Shown here piece by piece: positions 8,506-15,415 of a stretch of DNA of 16,506 nt. The stretch comes from CS2-K091 sp035527155 (GTDB lineage: Bacteria > Planctomycetota > Phycisphaerae > Sedimentisphaerales > Anaerobacaceae). Numbering within the stretch: the stretch's first letter is position 1; every line of letters starts with the position of its first letter. The stretch is from positions 1 through 16,506 of the forward strand of contig DATLBB010000277.1 of assembly GCA_035527155.1 (NCBI GenBank). Direction: 5' to 3'. Under the pieces are notes generated by a model that saw only the letters and a program-made list of their open reading frames with translations, was not told where the DNA came from and did no database searches. Position numbers and translations under genes: made by a program.

Positions 8506-8532
8506 TATAAGGCTTATAGACCCGTTAGTCAA
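8504..8532 (-). promoter_or_regulatory. Candidate promoter of the dockerin-type gene
   Basis: Minus strand: TTGACT at 8532-8527, 17-base spacer, TATAAT at 8509-8504. Eleven of twelve positions match the consensus. The predicted leader is about 150 nt and includes an inverted repeat, GGAGT (8460-8456) with ACTCC (8432-8428), that could fold. Confidence 0.65.
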
Positions 8533-8607
8533 GAAAAATGCTCGATGCTCGCTGTTTGATACTCGGTGCTTGCTATGAGCGATGAATAATGGATAATATG
8601 TATTGCA

Positions 8608-10677
8608 ATGATAAAGGCTAATACAGGATTAGATATAGAGGTGGTTTTTGGTGCGGGCGGTGTGATTTCTCAATCGTTCGGCGGGTTTGAGGAACGGGCC
8701 GAACAAGTGCAGATGGCGCGGGCGGTGCAGAAAGCGTTTGCAGAAGGTCGGCGCTTAGCTGTCGAGGCCGGCACGGGAGTGGGCAAGAGCTTCGCATACC
8801 TTATCCCGGCTATAGAACTGGTTTATCGAAAAGCAGGCCCCGTTAGAAATTCTGCAAAGGCCGAGAGAATACAAAAAAGGAAGAACTCTAACGGGGCAGG
8901 CAAGGTCTTAATCAGTACCTTTACCATCACACTGCAGGAGCAGTTGACAGGCAAGGACATTCCATTTCTGGCCGATTGTCTTCCGCGCGGATTTACGGTG
9001 TCTTTGGCAAAGGGAAGGGGAAATTATCTGTGCAAACGCCGGCTTGAATTCACGCTGCGAAGGCAGGGCCGATTGTTTGATGAGTCCGGCTCGCAATTAG
9101 CGGTGATAAACGACTGGGCGAGGCAAACAAAAGACGGCTCGCTGAGCAGTCTTACGTTCGTGCCGAAGAACCAGGTCTGGGACGCGGTCAAGAGTGAGCA
9201 TGGTAACTGCCGCGGTCGTAAGTGTCCTCATTTTCGCGAATGCTTCTACTGGCGGGCAAGGCGGCGACTGGAAACCGCGGATATAATTGTGGCAAATCAT
9301 GCGCTTTTGTTTAGCGACCTCGTTCTAAAAGAGCAGGGGGCGTCGGTTCTGCCGGACTATCGATATGTGATAATCGATGAGGCACAGAATATTGAGCACG
9401 TAGCGGAAGATCATTTCGGAATAGAGATCAGCAACTACAGAGTAAGATTTCTGCTGGACGGGCTTTACAATCCCCGGACGCACAGAGGGCTTCTGGCTTA
9501 CATGGGTTCGCACGGCAAAACAGAGGCGGCGATGAAAATTGTCGGGCGAATCGAGAAGGAGGCGAGGGCGTTCTTTAGGGGAGTCCGGGAGTGGTTCGAA
9601 GAGAACAAGAAACAAACCAACGGCAGATGTTATGCGAATTTCGTCGACGATAGATTCGGAGGTCACCTGAAGGAGCTGCGGCTGGAATTAGCCAAACTGG
9701 CAAAGGGAGCTAAAGACGTTGATGAGAAATTTGAGATTACGCGGTTCGTCGACCGATGTGCGGGGCTTGCGCAGGATTTGGACCGCTTTCTGGCGCAGAA
9801 GCAGGCAGATTATGTTTACTGGGTGGAGGTTGGCAGCGGGAGGGGGAGTCGGCAACAGCGGGTTGTTTTGAAGAGTGCGGCGGTGAACGTCGGGGCAGAT
9901 GTGAAAAGGTGCCTGTTCGATAGATATGAATCGGTGATATTGACGAGCGCAACCTTGAGTAGCGGGGCGGCGGGTGAGAATTCTGAAAAAAGCGGTTTTG
10001 ATTTCTTTTCCGGGCGAATCGGGCTGGAAGACTACGATGCCCTGCGGCTCGGCTCGCCTTTCGATTACGAAAAGCAGGTCACGATTTATATCGAAAAGGA
10101 CCTGCCGAACCCGAACGAACCGTCTTTTATTAAAGCGGCGGCCGAGAAGATACAAAAATATATACTGCAAACAAAAGGGCGGGCGTTTGTGCTTTTTACC
10201 AGCTACAAGATGCTCGGGACGCTCGCAGAGGAACTCGATGACTGGCTTGCGGAGAATGATATTGAACTGCTGCAGCAGGGGGCGGGTATCGACAGGACTG
10301 TGCTTTTGAGGCACTTCAAGGACGGCGGCAGCAGTGTATTGTTCGGGACGGACAGCTTCTGGCAGGGCGTTGATGTGCCGGGTGCGGCACTTAGCAACGT
10401 TATTATTGTTCGTCTGCCGTTTGCTGTTCCTGATAAGCCGCTGCTTGCGGGCAGATTAGAGCAGATACGAGAGCAGGGGGGCAACCCTTTCAATGACTAT
10501 CAATTGCCATCGGCGATTATCAAGTTCAAGCAGGGCTTCGGGAGGCTGATTCGCAGCAAGAGCGATACCGGCATCGTGGTAATTCTGGACTCACGCGTGG
10601 TGAATAAAACGTACGGAGCGAAATTTTTAGCGGCGATACCGAGATGCAAAACGAAAATAGTAGTACGTGATTCGTGA
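8608..10677 (+). CDS. dinG: DinG-family ATP-dependent DNA helicase (689 aa)
   Basis: Superfamily 2 helicase of the XPD/DinG type, a 5'-to-3' DNA unwinding family involved in repair and in removing R-loops or replication blocks. Walker A is AGTGVGKS at residues 54-61. Four cysteines, C142, C201, C206 and C212, are arranged as in the Fe-S cluster domain of the family (GRGNYLC ... NC.GRKC.....C). The Walker B box is DEAQ at 257-260, where many relatives have DEAH. Later motifs include SATL, FTSY, GTDSFWQGVDVPG and QGFGRLIRS (642-650). The length is close to E. coli DinG. The ATG at 8608 has no good Shine-Dalgarno, but the N-terminus 'FGGFEERAEQVQMA' aligns with the usual Q-motif region. A slightly later GTG is possible. 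It converges on dnaA. Confidence 0.92.
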   Translation: MIKANTGLDIEVVFGAGGVISQSFGGFEERAEQVQMARAVQKAFAEGRRLAVEAGTGVGKSFAYLIPAIELVYRKAGPVRNSAKAERIQKRKNSNGAGKVLISTFTITLQEQLTGKDIPFLADCLPRGFTVSLAKGRGNYLCKRRLEFTLRRQGRLFDESGSQLAVINDWARQTKDGSLSSLTFVPKNQVWDAVKSEHGNCRGRKCPHFRECFYWRARRRLETADIIVANHALLFSDLVLKEQGASVLPDYRYVIIDEAQNIEHVAEDHFGIEISNYRVRFLLDGLYNPRTHRGLLAYMGSHGKTEAAMKIVGRIEKEARAFFRGVREWFEENKKQTNGRCYANFVDDRFGGHLKELRLELAKLAKGAKDVDEKFEITRFVDRCAGLAQDLDRFLAQKQADYVYWVEVGSGRGSRQQRVVLKSAAVNVGADVKRCLFDRYESVILTSATLSSGAAGENSEKSGFDFFSGRIGLEDYDALRLGSPFDYEKQVTIYIEKDLPNPNEPSFIKAAAEKIQKYILQTKGRAFVLFTSYKMLGTLAEELDDWLAENDIELLQQGAGIDRTVLLRHFKDGGSSVLFGTDSFWQGVDVPGAALSNVIIVRLPFAVPDKPLLAGRLEQIREQGGNPFNDYQLPSAIIKFKQGFGRLIRSKSDTGIVVILDSRVVNKTYGAKFLAAIPRCKTKIVVRDS

Positions 10678-10690
10678 GCCAAGCGACGAG

Positions 10691-10852
10691 TTACAAATCG
10701 CAGCCGGAGTTGTTCTCGCAGATGGCGTAGGCCTTGTTGATAATTTTGCTGTTTGGTCCGATGTAGCGGCTGTTCTTGGCGATGTTGTTCTCGGCTGGAC
10801 TGGTGGCAATATCGATGCTCGATACAACGAGGTACCAATCACGAGCCGCGGA
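10691..10852 (-). pseudogene. Coding-like fragment in frame after the dnaA stop (53 codons plus stop)
   Basis: Immediately after the dnaA TAA (10855-10853) the same frame stays open for 53 codons to a TAA at 10693-10691. Its end reads protein-like: 'NNIAKNSRYIGPNSKIINKA' then 'YAICENNSGCDL'. Of the last 43 codons, 34 end in G or C, with AAC, ATC, GCC and GAG dominant, as in real genes. There is no ATG and no ribosome-binding site. I do not recognise the protein. It is most simply the 3' end of a lost gene fused by deletion next to dnaA. An alternative is readthrough that extends DnaA, but DnaA already has a complete domain IV. Confidence 0.5.
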
Positions 10853-12313
10853 TTAGCTGGAGATGCTTCCCTCAAGATGGGCGAGAATGATCCTGGCTTT
10901 CGAGACTTTGTTGCCTGCCGGGCCGTTCCAGTACAGCTCTGCATCCCTCTGCAAAAGGTCTTCTATCCTTTTGCAGGCCAAAAGTACGGTGGCGTGATTT
11001 TTATTGCCCATAAACCTTCCTACCTCCGATGACGACATCTTTGTGTGCTTTCTGGTCAGATACATACTAAAATGCCGGGCGAGTGCCACAGTCCTGTCTT
11101 TCTTTGAGGAGTGTATCTTTGCCGGTGTTATGCCGAAATATGTGGCGACGGCTGATTCGATATCTGATATGTGCACAATCGGGTCACATCTTTCCAGATG
11201 TTCAGCCAGCACGGCCTGGGCCATAGGCAGGTTGATTTTCTCGTTTTGCAGCGCCGAAAAGGCAATTAACTTCAGCAAAGCCCCTTCCAATTCCCGCACG
11301 TTTGTGCGGATATTTTCGGCGATGTATTTTATTACATTTTCGGGGATGCTTTTCCCGATTCTCAACCTGCCGTTTTCGGTTGCCAGTTTTTTTGCGTGGA
11401 GTCTGCAGATTTGACACCGAGTGTTTAAATCAGGGTTTTCAATCTTGACGAGCATTCCGGAGACGAAGCGGTTGACCAGCTTTTCGGAGAGCTGGCCTAT
11501 CATCTTGGGATGTGCATCGGAAGCGAGGACGACCTGCTTGCCGGCCAGATTGATTGTATTGAAGGTATGCAGGAATTCCTCCTGCGTTGAAGGCTTGCTG
11601 GCCAAGAAGTGGATATCGTCGATTGCTAACAAGTCCGTTTGCCGCATTCGTCGCCTAAAAGCCTCCAGCTTTTTTGTCTTCAAGGCCAGCACGAACTGAT
11701 TGGCAAAATCTTCCGCTGAGAGGTACAGCCAATTAGTTTGGGGCCGACTTAAACACACGGCATTGCAAATCCCTTGCAGCAGATGTGTTTTTCCGACCCC
11801 GTATCCTCCGTGAATAAACAGCGGATTGAAAGGGCAATGCTTTTCTTCTACGACGGCTTTTCCGGCGTTGTATGCCAGTTGATTCGACGCGCCGACAACG
11901 AATGTGTCCAAACTGAAGTGAAGCTTTCTAGTTGAAGACGACTGTATTGTCGTTCTGTAGCCGGGCAGTCGATTCTGGGCCTTGGCCACCAGTTGTGCCT
12001 GTGAATCGAGCTGGGGTCGCCGGAGGCTCCCGGAAAGCTCCGGGTCGATTGTAAATGTAATCTTTGCCCCTGTCCCGGTAGCCTCGCGAACCGCCTGGCC
12101 GATTTCCCTTGAGAAATGATTTTCAATCCAGCTCGCTATAAACAGGTTTGGCACACCAACTTTTAGATATCCGCCTGTAAGTGTCATTTTGGTTGAGTTC
12201 TTAAACCAGATTCTATACTTTTGTGGTCCGACCTTCCCGGCAAGAGCTTCGTTAATAGCGTTTATCTTTGTTCCGGCGGACCGGGCCTGCTCATCCGTGA
12301 TTGTGCCCTGCAT
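10853..12313 (-). CDS. dnaA: Chromosomal replication initiator DnaA (486 aa)
   Basis: An N-terminal domain I of about 90 residues and a short linker precede the AAA+ domain. Walker A is GGYGVGKT (169-176), Walker B is LLAIDD (228-233) with 'DIHFLA', and a box VII arginine lies in 'SEKLVNRFVSGM' (R282). C-terminal domain IV (about 380-450) is the DNA-box-binding helix-turn-helix. Its signature reads GNKNHATV (436-443), where most DnaA proteins have G(R)DHTTV, so the Asp and the first Thr that contact the DnaA box are replaced by Asn and Ala. A GAGGAG site 7-8 bases before the ATG at 12313 supports the start. Upstream is the candidate origin. The classical partner dnaN is not adjacent; the neighbours are a dinG-like helicase and a sulfatase. 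Confidence 0.97.
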   Translation of the reverse strand: MQGTITDEQARSAGTKINAINEALAGKVGPQKYRIWFKNSTKMTLTGGYLKVGVPNLFIASWIENHFSREIGQAVREATGTGAKITFTIDPELSGSLRRPQLDSQAQLVAKAQNRLPGYRTTIQSSSTRKLHFSLDTFVVGASNQLAYNAGKAVVEEKHCPFNPLFIHGGYGVGKTHLLQGICNAVCLSRPQTNWLYLSAEDFANQFVLALKTKKLEAFRRRMRQTDLLAIDDIHFLASKPSTQEEFLHTFNTINLAGKQVVLASDAHPKMIGQLSEKLVNRFVSGMLVKIENPDLNTRCQICRLHAKKLATENGRLRIGKSIPENVIKYIAENIRTNVRELEGALLKLIAFSALQNEKINLPMAQAVLAEHLERCDPIVHISDIESAVATYFGITPAKIHSSKKDRTVALARHFSMYLTRKHTKMSSSEVGRFMGNKNHATVLLACKRIEDLLQRDAELYWNGPAGNKVSKARIILAHLEGSISS

Positions 12314-12320
12314 TGATACT

Positions 12321-12326
12321 CTCCTC
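12321..12326 (-). promoter_or_regulatory. Ribosome-binding site of dnaA
   Basis: GAGGAG on the minus strand, seven bases from the ATG at 12313, confirms the dnaA start. I did not find a strong sigma70 promoter for dnaA in the upstream region. A 5-bp inverted repeat CCTGC/GCAGG at 12370-12388 lies in the likely leader. Confidence 0.75.
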
Positions 12327-12463
12327 TGCTAATCGATAGTTCCAAGTTTTTAGTGTTAAATTTTGATTCCCTGCCAGTAACAAGCAGGAGTAAAATTCAC
12401 AAGTCAAATAAACGTTATTATTGGGCAGCGACAAGACAAATCAATGGCATTTTAGAAAATTTC

Positions 12464-12582
12464 TTTTCCACTTGATAGAGGTCGCTGTCAGCATTGACTT
12501 TGCGCACGAAAAAAATTTATTTTTAACAGGTTTTGCACAACGTAAGTTTGTTTTGTGGAAAAGCTGTGGATTGGATTTGTTA
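12464..12582. other. Candidate replication origin (oriC) upstream of dnaA
   Basis: The 332-bp gap 12314-12645 has no gene. It contains two exact matches to the relaxed DnaA box TTWTNCACA: TTTTGCACA at 12531-12539 (plus) and TTTTCCACA at 12562-12554 (minus). A one-mismatch copy, TTTTCCACT, lies at 12464-12472 (plus), and a weaker TGTGGATTG at 12565-12573. A 23-bp A+T-rich tract (12508-12530, mostly A then T) directly adjoins the first exact box and could be the unwinding element. Position next to dnaA is the usual place for bacterial oriC. Box number is modest, so this is a candidate only; an autoregulatory dnaA promoter region is the main alternative. Confidence 0.5.
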
Positions 12583-12611
12583 TTGACTGTTTAGTGCCGG
12601 CAACTTAGTAT
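12583..12611 (+). promoter_or_regulatory. Candidate promoter of the sulfatase gene
   Basis: TTGACT at 12583-12588, 17-base spacer, TAGTAT at 12606-12611. Transcription would start near 12618, about 28 nt before the ATG. The ribosome-binding site GGAG (12635-12638) is seven bases from the ATG at 12646. The promoter abuts the DnaA-box cluster. Confidence 0.5.
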
Positions 12612-12645
12612 TTTTGAGTCATCAATTTTTTAATGGAGAATACAA

Positions 12646-14022
12646 ATGAATCGACGTGATTTTTTGAAAGCCATTGGTCTGGGCGCGGCATCGCTAACGC
12701 TTGACGGCTGCCTGAGCGCTACAAAGCCGTTTACGGGCGGCAGGGACAAGACCAAGCCAAACATCGTGATAGCACTGTGCGACGACTTAGGCTACGGGGA
12801 CCTTAACTGCTACGGCCACCCACACATCAAGACACCGAACTTAGACAAATTAGCCGCCGAGGGGATGAAGCTGACCGACTGCTACGCGGCCGCTCCGGTC
12901 TGCTCACCAGCGCGGGCGGGAATGCTGACCGGCCGCACGCCCTACCGCAGCGGGGTCTACGACTGGATACCCGGCAATAATCCCATGCACCTCAAACAAG
13001 AAGAGATTACAGTTGCGACTCTGTTGAAAGAGGCCGGTTATAGGACCTGCCACGTTGGCAAGTGGCACTGCAACGGCAAGTTTAACTCGGCCGAGCAGCC
13101 ACAACCTGACGACCACGGCTTTGAGTACTGGTTCTCCACGCAGAATAACGCCAGACCTACGCACCACAATCCAGCTAACTTTGTCCGCAACGGTGAGCGG
13201 GTGGGTGAGCTGAAAGGATATTCCTCTTCGCTGATAGTTCAGGAGGCAATCGACTGGCTGAATACTAAATGGGACCGGTCGAAACCATTTTGCCTGTTTG
13301 TATGGTTCCACACGCCACACGAGCCGATCGCTACCGGGCCGGAATTTATGGAGACGTACGAGGGCAAAAAAGAGGCGATATATTACGGCAATGTTACGCA
13401 GATGGACCACGAGTTCGGCCGATTGATGAAGACGTTGGATGAGATGAAGCTGCGCGATGAGACGTTTGTGATGTTCACCAGTGATAATGGCCCTGAGACT
13501 TTGGACCGTTATCGCGGTGCGCACCGGTCATTCGGCTCACCGGGGCCTCTGCGGGGAATGAAGCTGCATATATATGAAGGCGGGATTCGTGTGCCGGGCA
13601 TTATCCGATGGCCGGGTAAGACCAAAGTGGGGACTATATGTAAAGAGCCGGTCAACGGGACGGATATTTTAGCCACGCTGTGCGCGATGGCAGGCGTCCG
13701 TGTGCCGAGCGATAGGCCAATCGACGGCGCCAATATTTTGCCGATTTTTGAGGGTAAAAAGATAAGGCGGAAAGTGCCTCTTTACTGGCGGTATGACCGG
13801 GCACTTAGCAGGCCGTTGACGGTGGCGATGCGAGAAGGGGACTGGAAGATTTTAGCTGATAATAAAATGACGAAATTCGAACTGTATAACCTGCGCAAAG
13901 ATATGACGGAGGAACACAACCTTGCTACCGTTGAGCCGGAGCGTTTGGCGGCGATGAAGAAAACGCTGATGAAACTGCACGCTGAAATCGAGGCGGAAGG
14001 GCCAAAATGGGGGCGGGAATGA
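12646..14022 (+). CDS. Tat-exported lipoprotein-type sulfatase (458 aa)
   Basis: Type I formylglycine-dependent sulfatase, hydrolysing sulfate esters, probably of sulfated polysaccharides. The N-terminus has a twin-arginine motif (NRRDFLKA, residues 2-9) and a cysteine at 22 in LDGC, which suggests a Tat-exported lipoprotein, although Asp before Gly is unusual for a lipobox. The catalytic motif C86-S-P-A-R90 followed by G..TGR is the C-type site matured to formylglycine. Other expected residues are visible: D46-D47 (metal), K139-W-H141, H222/H225, D280-N281 (metal) and K306 in 'GMKLHIYEGGIRVP'. The length is normal for arylsulfatase A/N-acetylgalactosamine-6-sulfatase-like enzymes. No maturase is in the window. 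Substrate cannot be predicted from sequence alone. It is expressed away from dnaA and converges with the ABC permease gene. Confidence 0.95.
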   Translation: MNRRDFLKAIGLGAASLTLDGCLSATKPFTGGRDKTKPNIVIALCDDLGYGDLNCYGHPHIKTPNLDKLAAEGMKLTDCYAAAPVCSPARAGMLTGRTPYRSGVYDWIPGNNPMHLKQEEITVATLLKEAGYRTCHVGKWHCNGKFNSAEQPQPDDHGFEYWFSTQNNARPTHHNPANFVRNGERVGELKGYSSSLIVQEAIDWLNTKWDRSKPFCLFVWFHTPHEPIATGPEFMETYEGKKEAIYYGNVTQMDHEFGRLMKTLDEMKLRDETFVMFTSDNGPETLDRYRGAHRSFGSPGPLRGMKLHIYEGGIRVPGIIRWPGKTKVGTICKEPVNGTDILATLCAMAGVRVPSDRPIDGANILPIFEGKKIRRKVPLYWRYDRALSRPLTVAMREGDWKILADNKMTKFELYNLRKDMTEEHNLATVEPERLAAMKKTLMKLHAEIEAEGPKWGRE

Positions 14023-14046
14023 AACGGGCCGGCAACAAGCCATCCC

Positions 14047-14083
14047 CAAGCTGCTCCTTCGGCTTCGCTCAGGATAGAGCTTG
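14047..14083. terminator. Inverted repeat between convergent genes (possible terminator)
   Basis: CAAGCT (14047-14052) pairs with AGCTTG (14078-14083). Inside, TCCT (14055-14058) pairs with AGGA (14071-14074) across a 12-base loop. It lies in the 121-bp gap between the sulfatase and the permease stop codons. No T-run follows on either strand, so an intrinsic terminator is uncertain. The inner 14054-14074 stretch resembles a short motif I recall as dispersed in many bacterial genomes. Confidence 0.3.
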
Positions 14084-14143
14084 AGGCTGCCACCCGTTGG
14101 AAGAAGGCTGCAAGATGTGCGCAGCTTGGCCGAAAAACAGTTG

Positions 14144-15415
14144 TCAACTCTGTCTTAGCCAACGTAGGATTTCGAACAGGCCGGGGCGTTTTCCGTATAT
14201 TAAAATACCTGTTCTAAATATCTTTGCAGCTGCCCATGTTACCACCAGCACGGCTACCGCCAACAGGAGTATCGAAGCACCAATCTCGACAAACCAGACA
14301 TCAGCGCCGGCGGACAAGCGCAGTATCATCACCATCGGTGTTACGGGCGGGACGAACGATAATACCCTTGCGAGGGTGCCATCGGGACTTTGAACAAGTT
14401 TGATCCAGGCTATCATCGGAATAATGAAGATTAACATGACGGGCATCATCAGGCTCTGGGTTTCCTTGATGGTGTTGCAGACCGAGCCGATGCCGGTCAG
14501 GATGGCGCTGAACAAAAGATAGCCAAGAATGTAATATATCACAAAATACACCATCAGCTGCGGAGTGACACCAACGTTCAGGTCCTGCCAACTGGCGGCC
14601 GCATAGGCGGCAGCGGACCAGAGTGCCATTACGGTCAGGCCAATACCGGCCAATCCGAGAATCTTGCCGGCCATTAATTGAAACGGACTTACGGCCGAGA
14701 GCAGCACTTCGATAACCCGTGAGTTTTTTTCTTCAATTATACTGCTGAGCATGTGTTGGCCTGTGCCGACCATTCCCATGAACATAAGGTACATAAAAAA
14801 GAAGGGCACCATCATATTCACTATACTGTGTGCCTGGCTTTGAACCTTCTCCCGGTCGTCAGTTGAGCCAATCTCCACCTGTTCAACCGGAACGTTGCGA
14901 AGCCTGTCCAGGAGTTCACGGTCGATTTTTTCTATTTCGTACCGCCGATCCATGACCGCCTGGCTGAAATGGCCCCTGATGGGCCAGATGGCATCAACAT
15001 TAGCGGGCTTTGGCTTATGCGTGTAGATATGTATTTTGCCGGGACCTTCGAGAATGTCTTCGTCCAGGACAACATAAAAATCGGTCTGACCGTTACGCAG
15101 TTTCGCTTTGCCTTGTGTTTGGACTGCATCTGAATCTTCTTGGCTATCGAGCTGCTGAAGCAGGATTTGTCTATTGGGATTATTTTCATTGTAGTTATCA
15201 AAAGAAGTTTTGATGTCTTCTGCAAGTTTTTTCGAGAGGTCTGTAACAGCAACCTTGATAGGGGAGCGCGGGCCGACTTTACCCTGCGACATTCGGGCAG
15301 AGAAGAAAATGATGGCGCCGATTATGACCGGCGTCATTAACAGGCTAATGATAAATATCCTGGTCTTGGCGGTTTCAATGTATTCCCGTTGGGCAATCTT
15401 AAGAATCTTCTGCAT
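14144..15415 (-). CDS. ABC-2 type exporter permease, NatB-like (423 aa)
   Basis: Membrane subunit of an ABC exporter. TM1 is about residues 19-40, followed by an extracytoplasmic domain of about 155 residues (40-195). Further hydrophobic segments lie at about 196-218, 248-275, 285-308, 321-340 and 375-400, with 'IIEEKNSRVIEVLLSAVSP' (226-244) between the second and third segments. That loop motif is characteristic of NatB-type (sodium-efflux-like, COG1668) permeases. The substrate is not shown here, and many homologues are of unknown specificity. The ATG at 15415 overlaps the end of the ATPase gene by 17 bp and has GGAG six bases upstream. An upstream in-frame TTG at 15439 lacks comparable support. 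The overlap implies coupled translation and a complex with the ATPase. Confidence 0.88.
   Translation of the reverse strand: MQKILKIAQREYIETAKTRIFIISLLMTPVIIGAIIFFSARMSQGKVGPRSPIKVAVTDLSKKLAEDIKTSFDNYNENNPNRQILLQQLDSQEDSDAVQTQGKAKLRNGQTDFYVVLDEDILEGPGKIHIYTHKPKPANVDAIWPIRGHFSQAVMDRRYEIEKIDRELLDRLRNVPVEQVEIGSTDDREKVQSQAHSIVNMMVPFFFMYLMFMGMVGTGQHMLSSIIEEKNSRVIEVLLSAVSPFQLMAGKILGLAGIGLTVMALWSAAAYAAASWQDLNVGVTPQLMVYFVIYYILGYLLFSAILTGIGSVCNTIKETQSLMMPVMLIFIIPMIAWIKLVQSPDGTLARVLSFVPPVTPMVMILRLSAGADVWFVEIGASILLLAVAVLVVTWAAAKIFRTGILIYGKRPGLFEILRWLRQS

Noticed and set aside
8344..8532. N-terminal extension of the dockerin-type protein from a TTG at 8532
   Set aside because: The TTG is part of a well-placed -35 box, it has no ribosome-binding site, and a proper signal peptide with GAGG upstream begins at 8343.
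9688..10314. 208-codon minus-strand frame inside the dinG-like gene
   Set aside because: It is antisense to conserved helicase sequence and has no recognisable domain or start signal.
10667..11032. Plus-strand 121-codon frame downstream of the dinG-like gene
   Set aside because: It overlaps the 3' end of dnaA on the other strand. The minus-strand frame in the same gap has better codon use and a protein-like end.
12565..12573. TGTGGATTG as a full DnaA box
   Set aside because: Two mismatches to the canonical TGTGGATAA; kept only as a weak supporting site.
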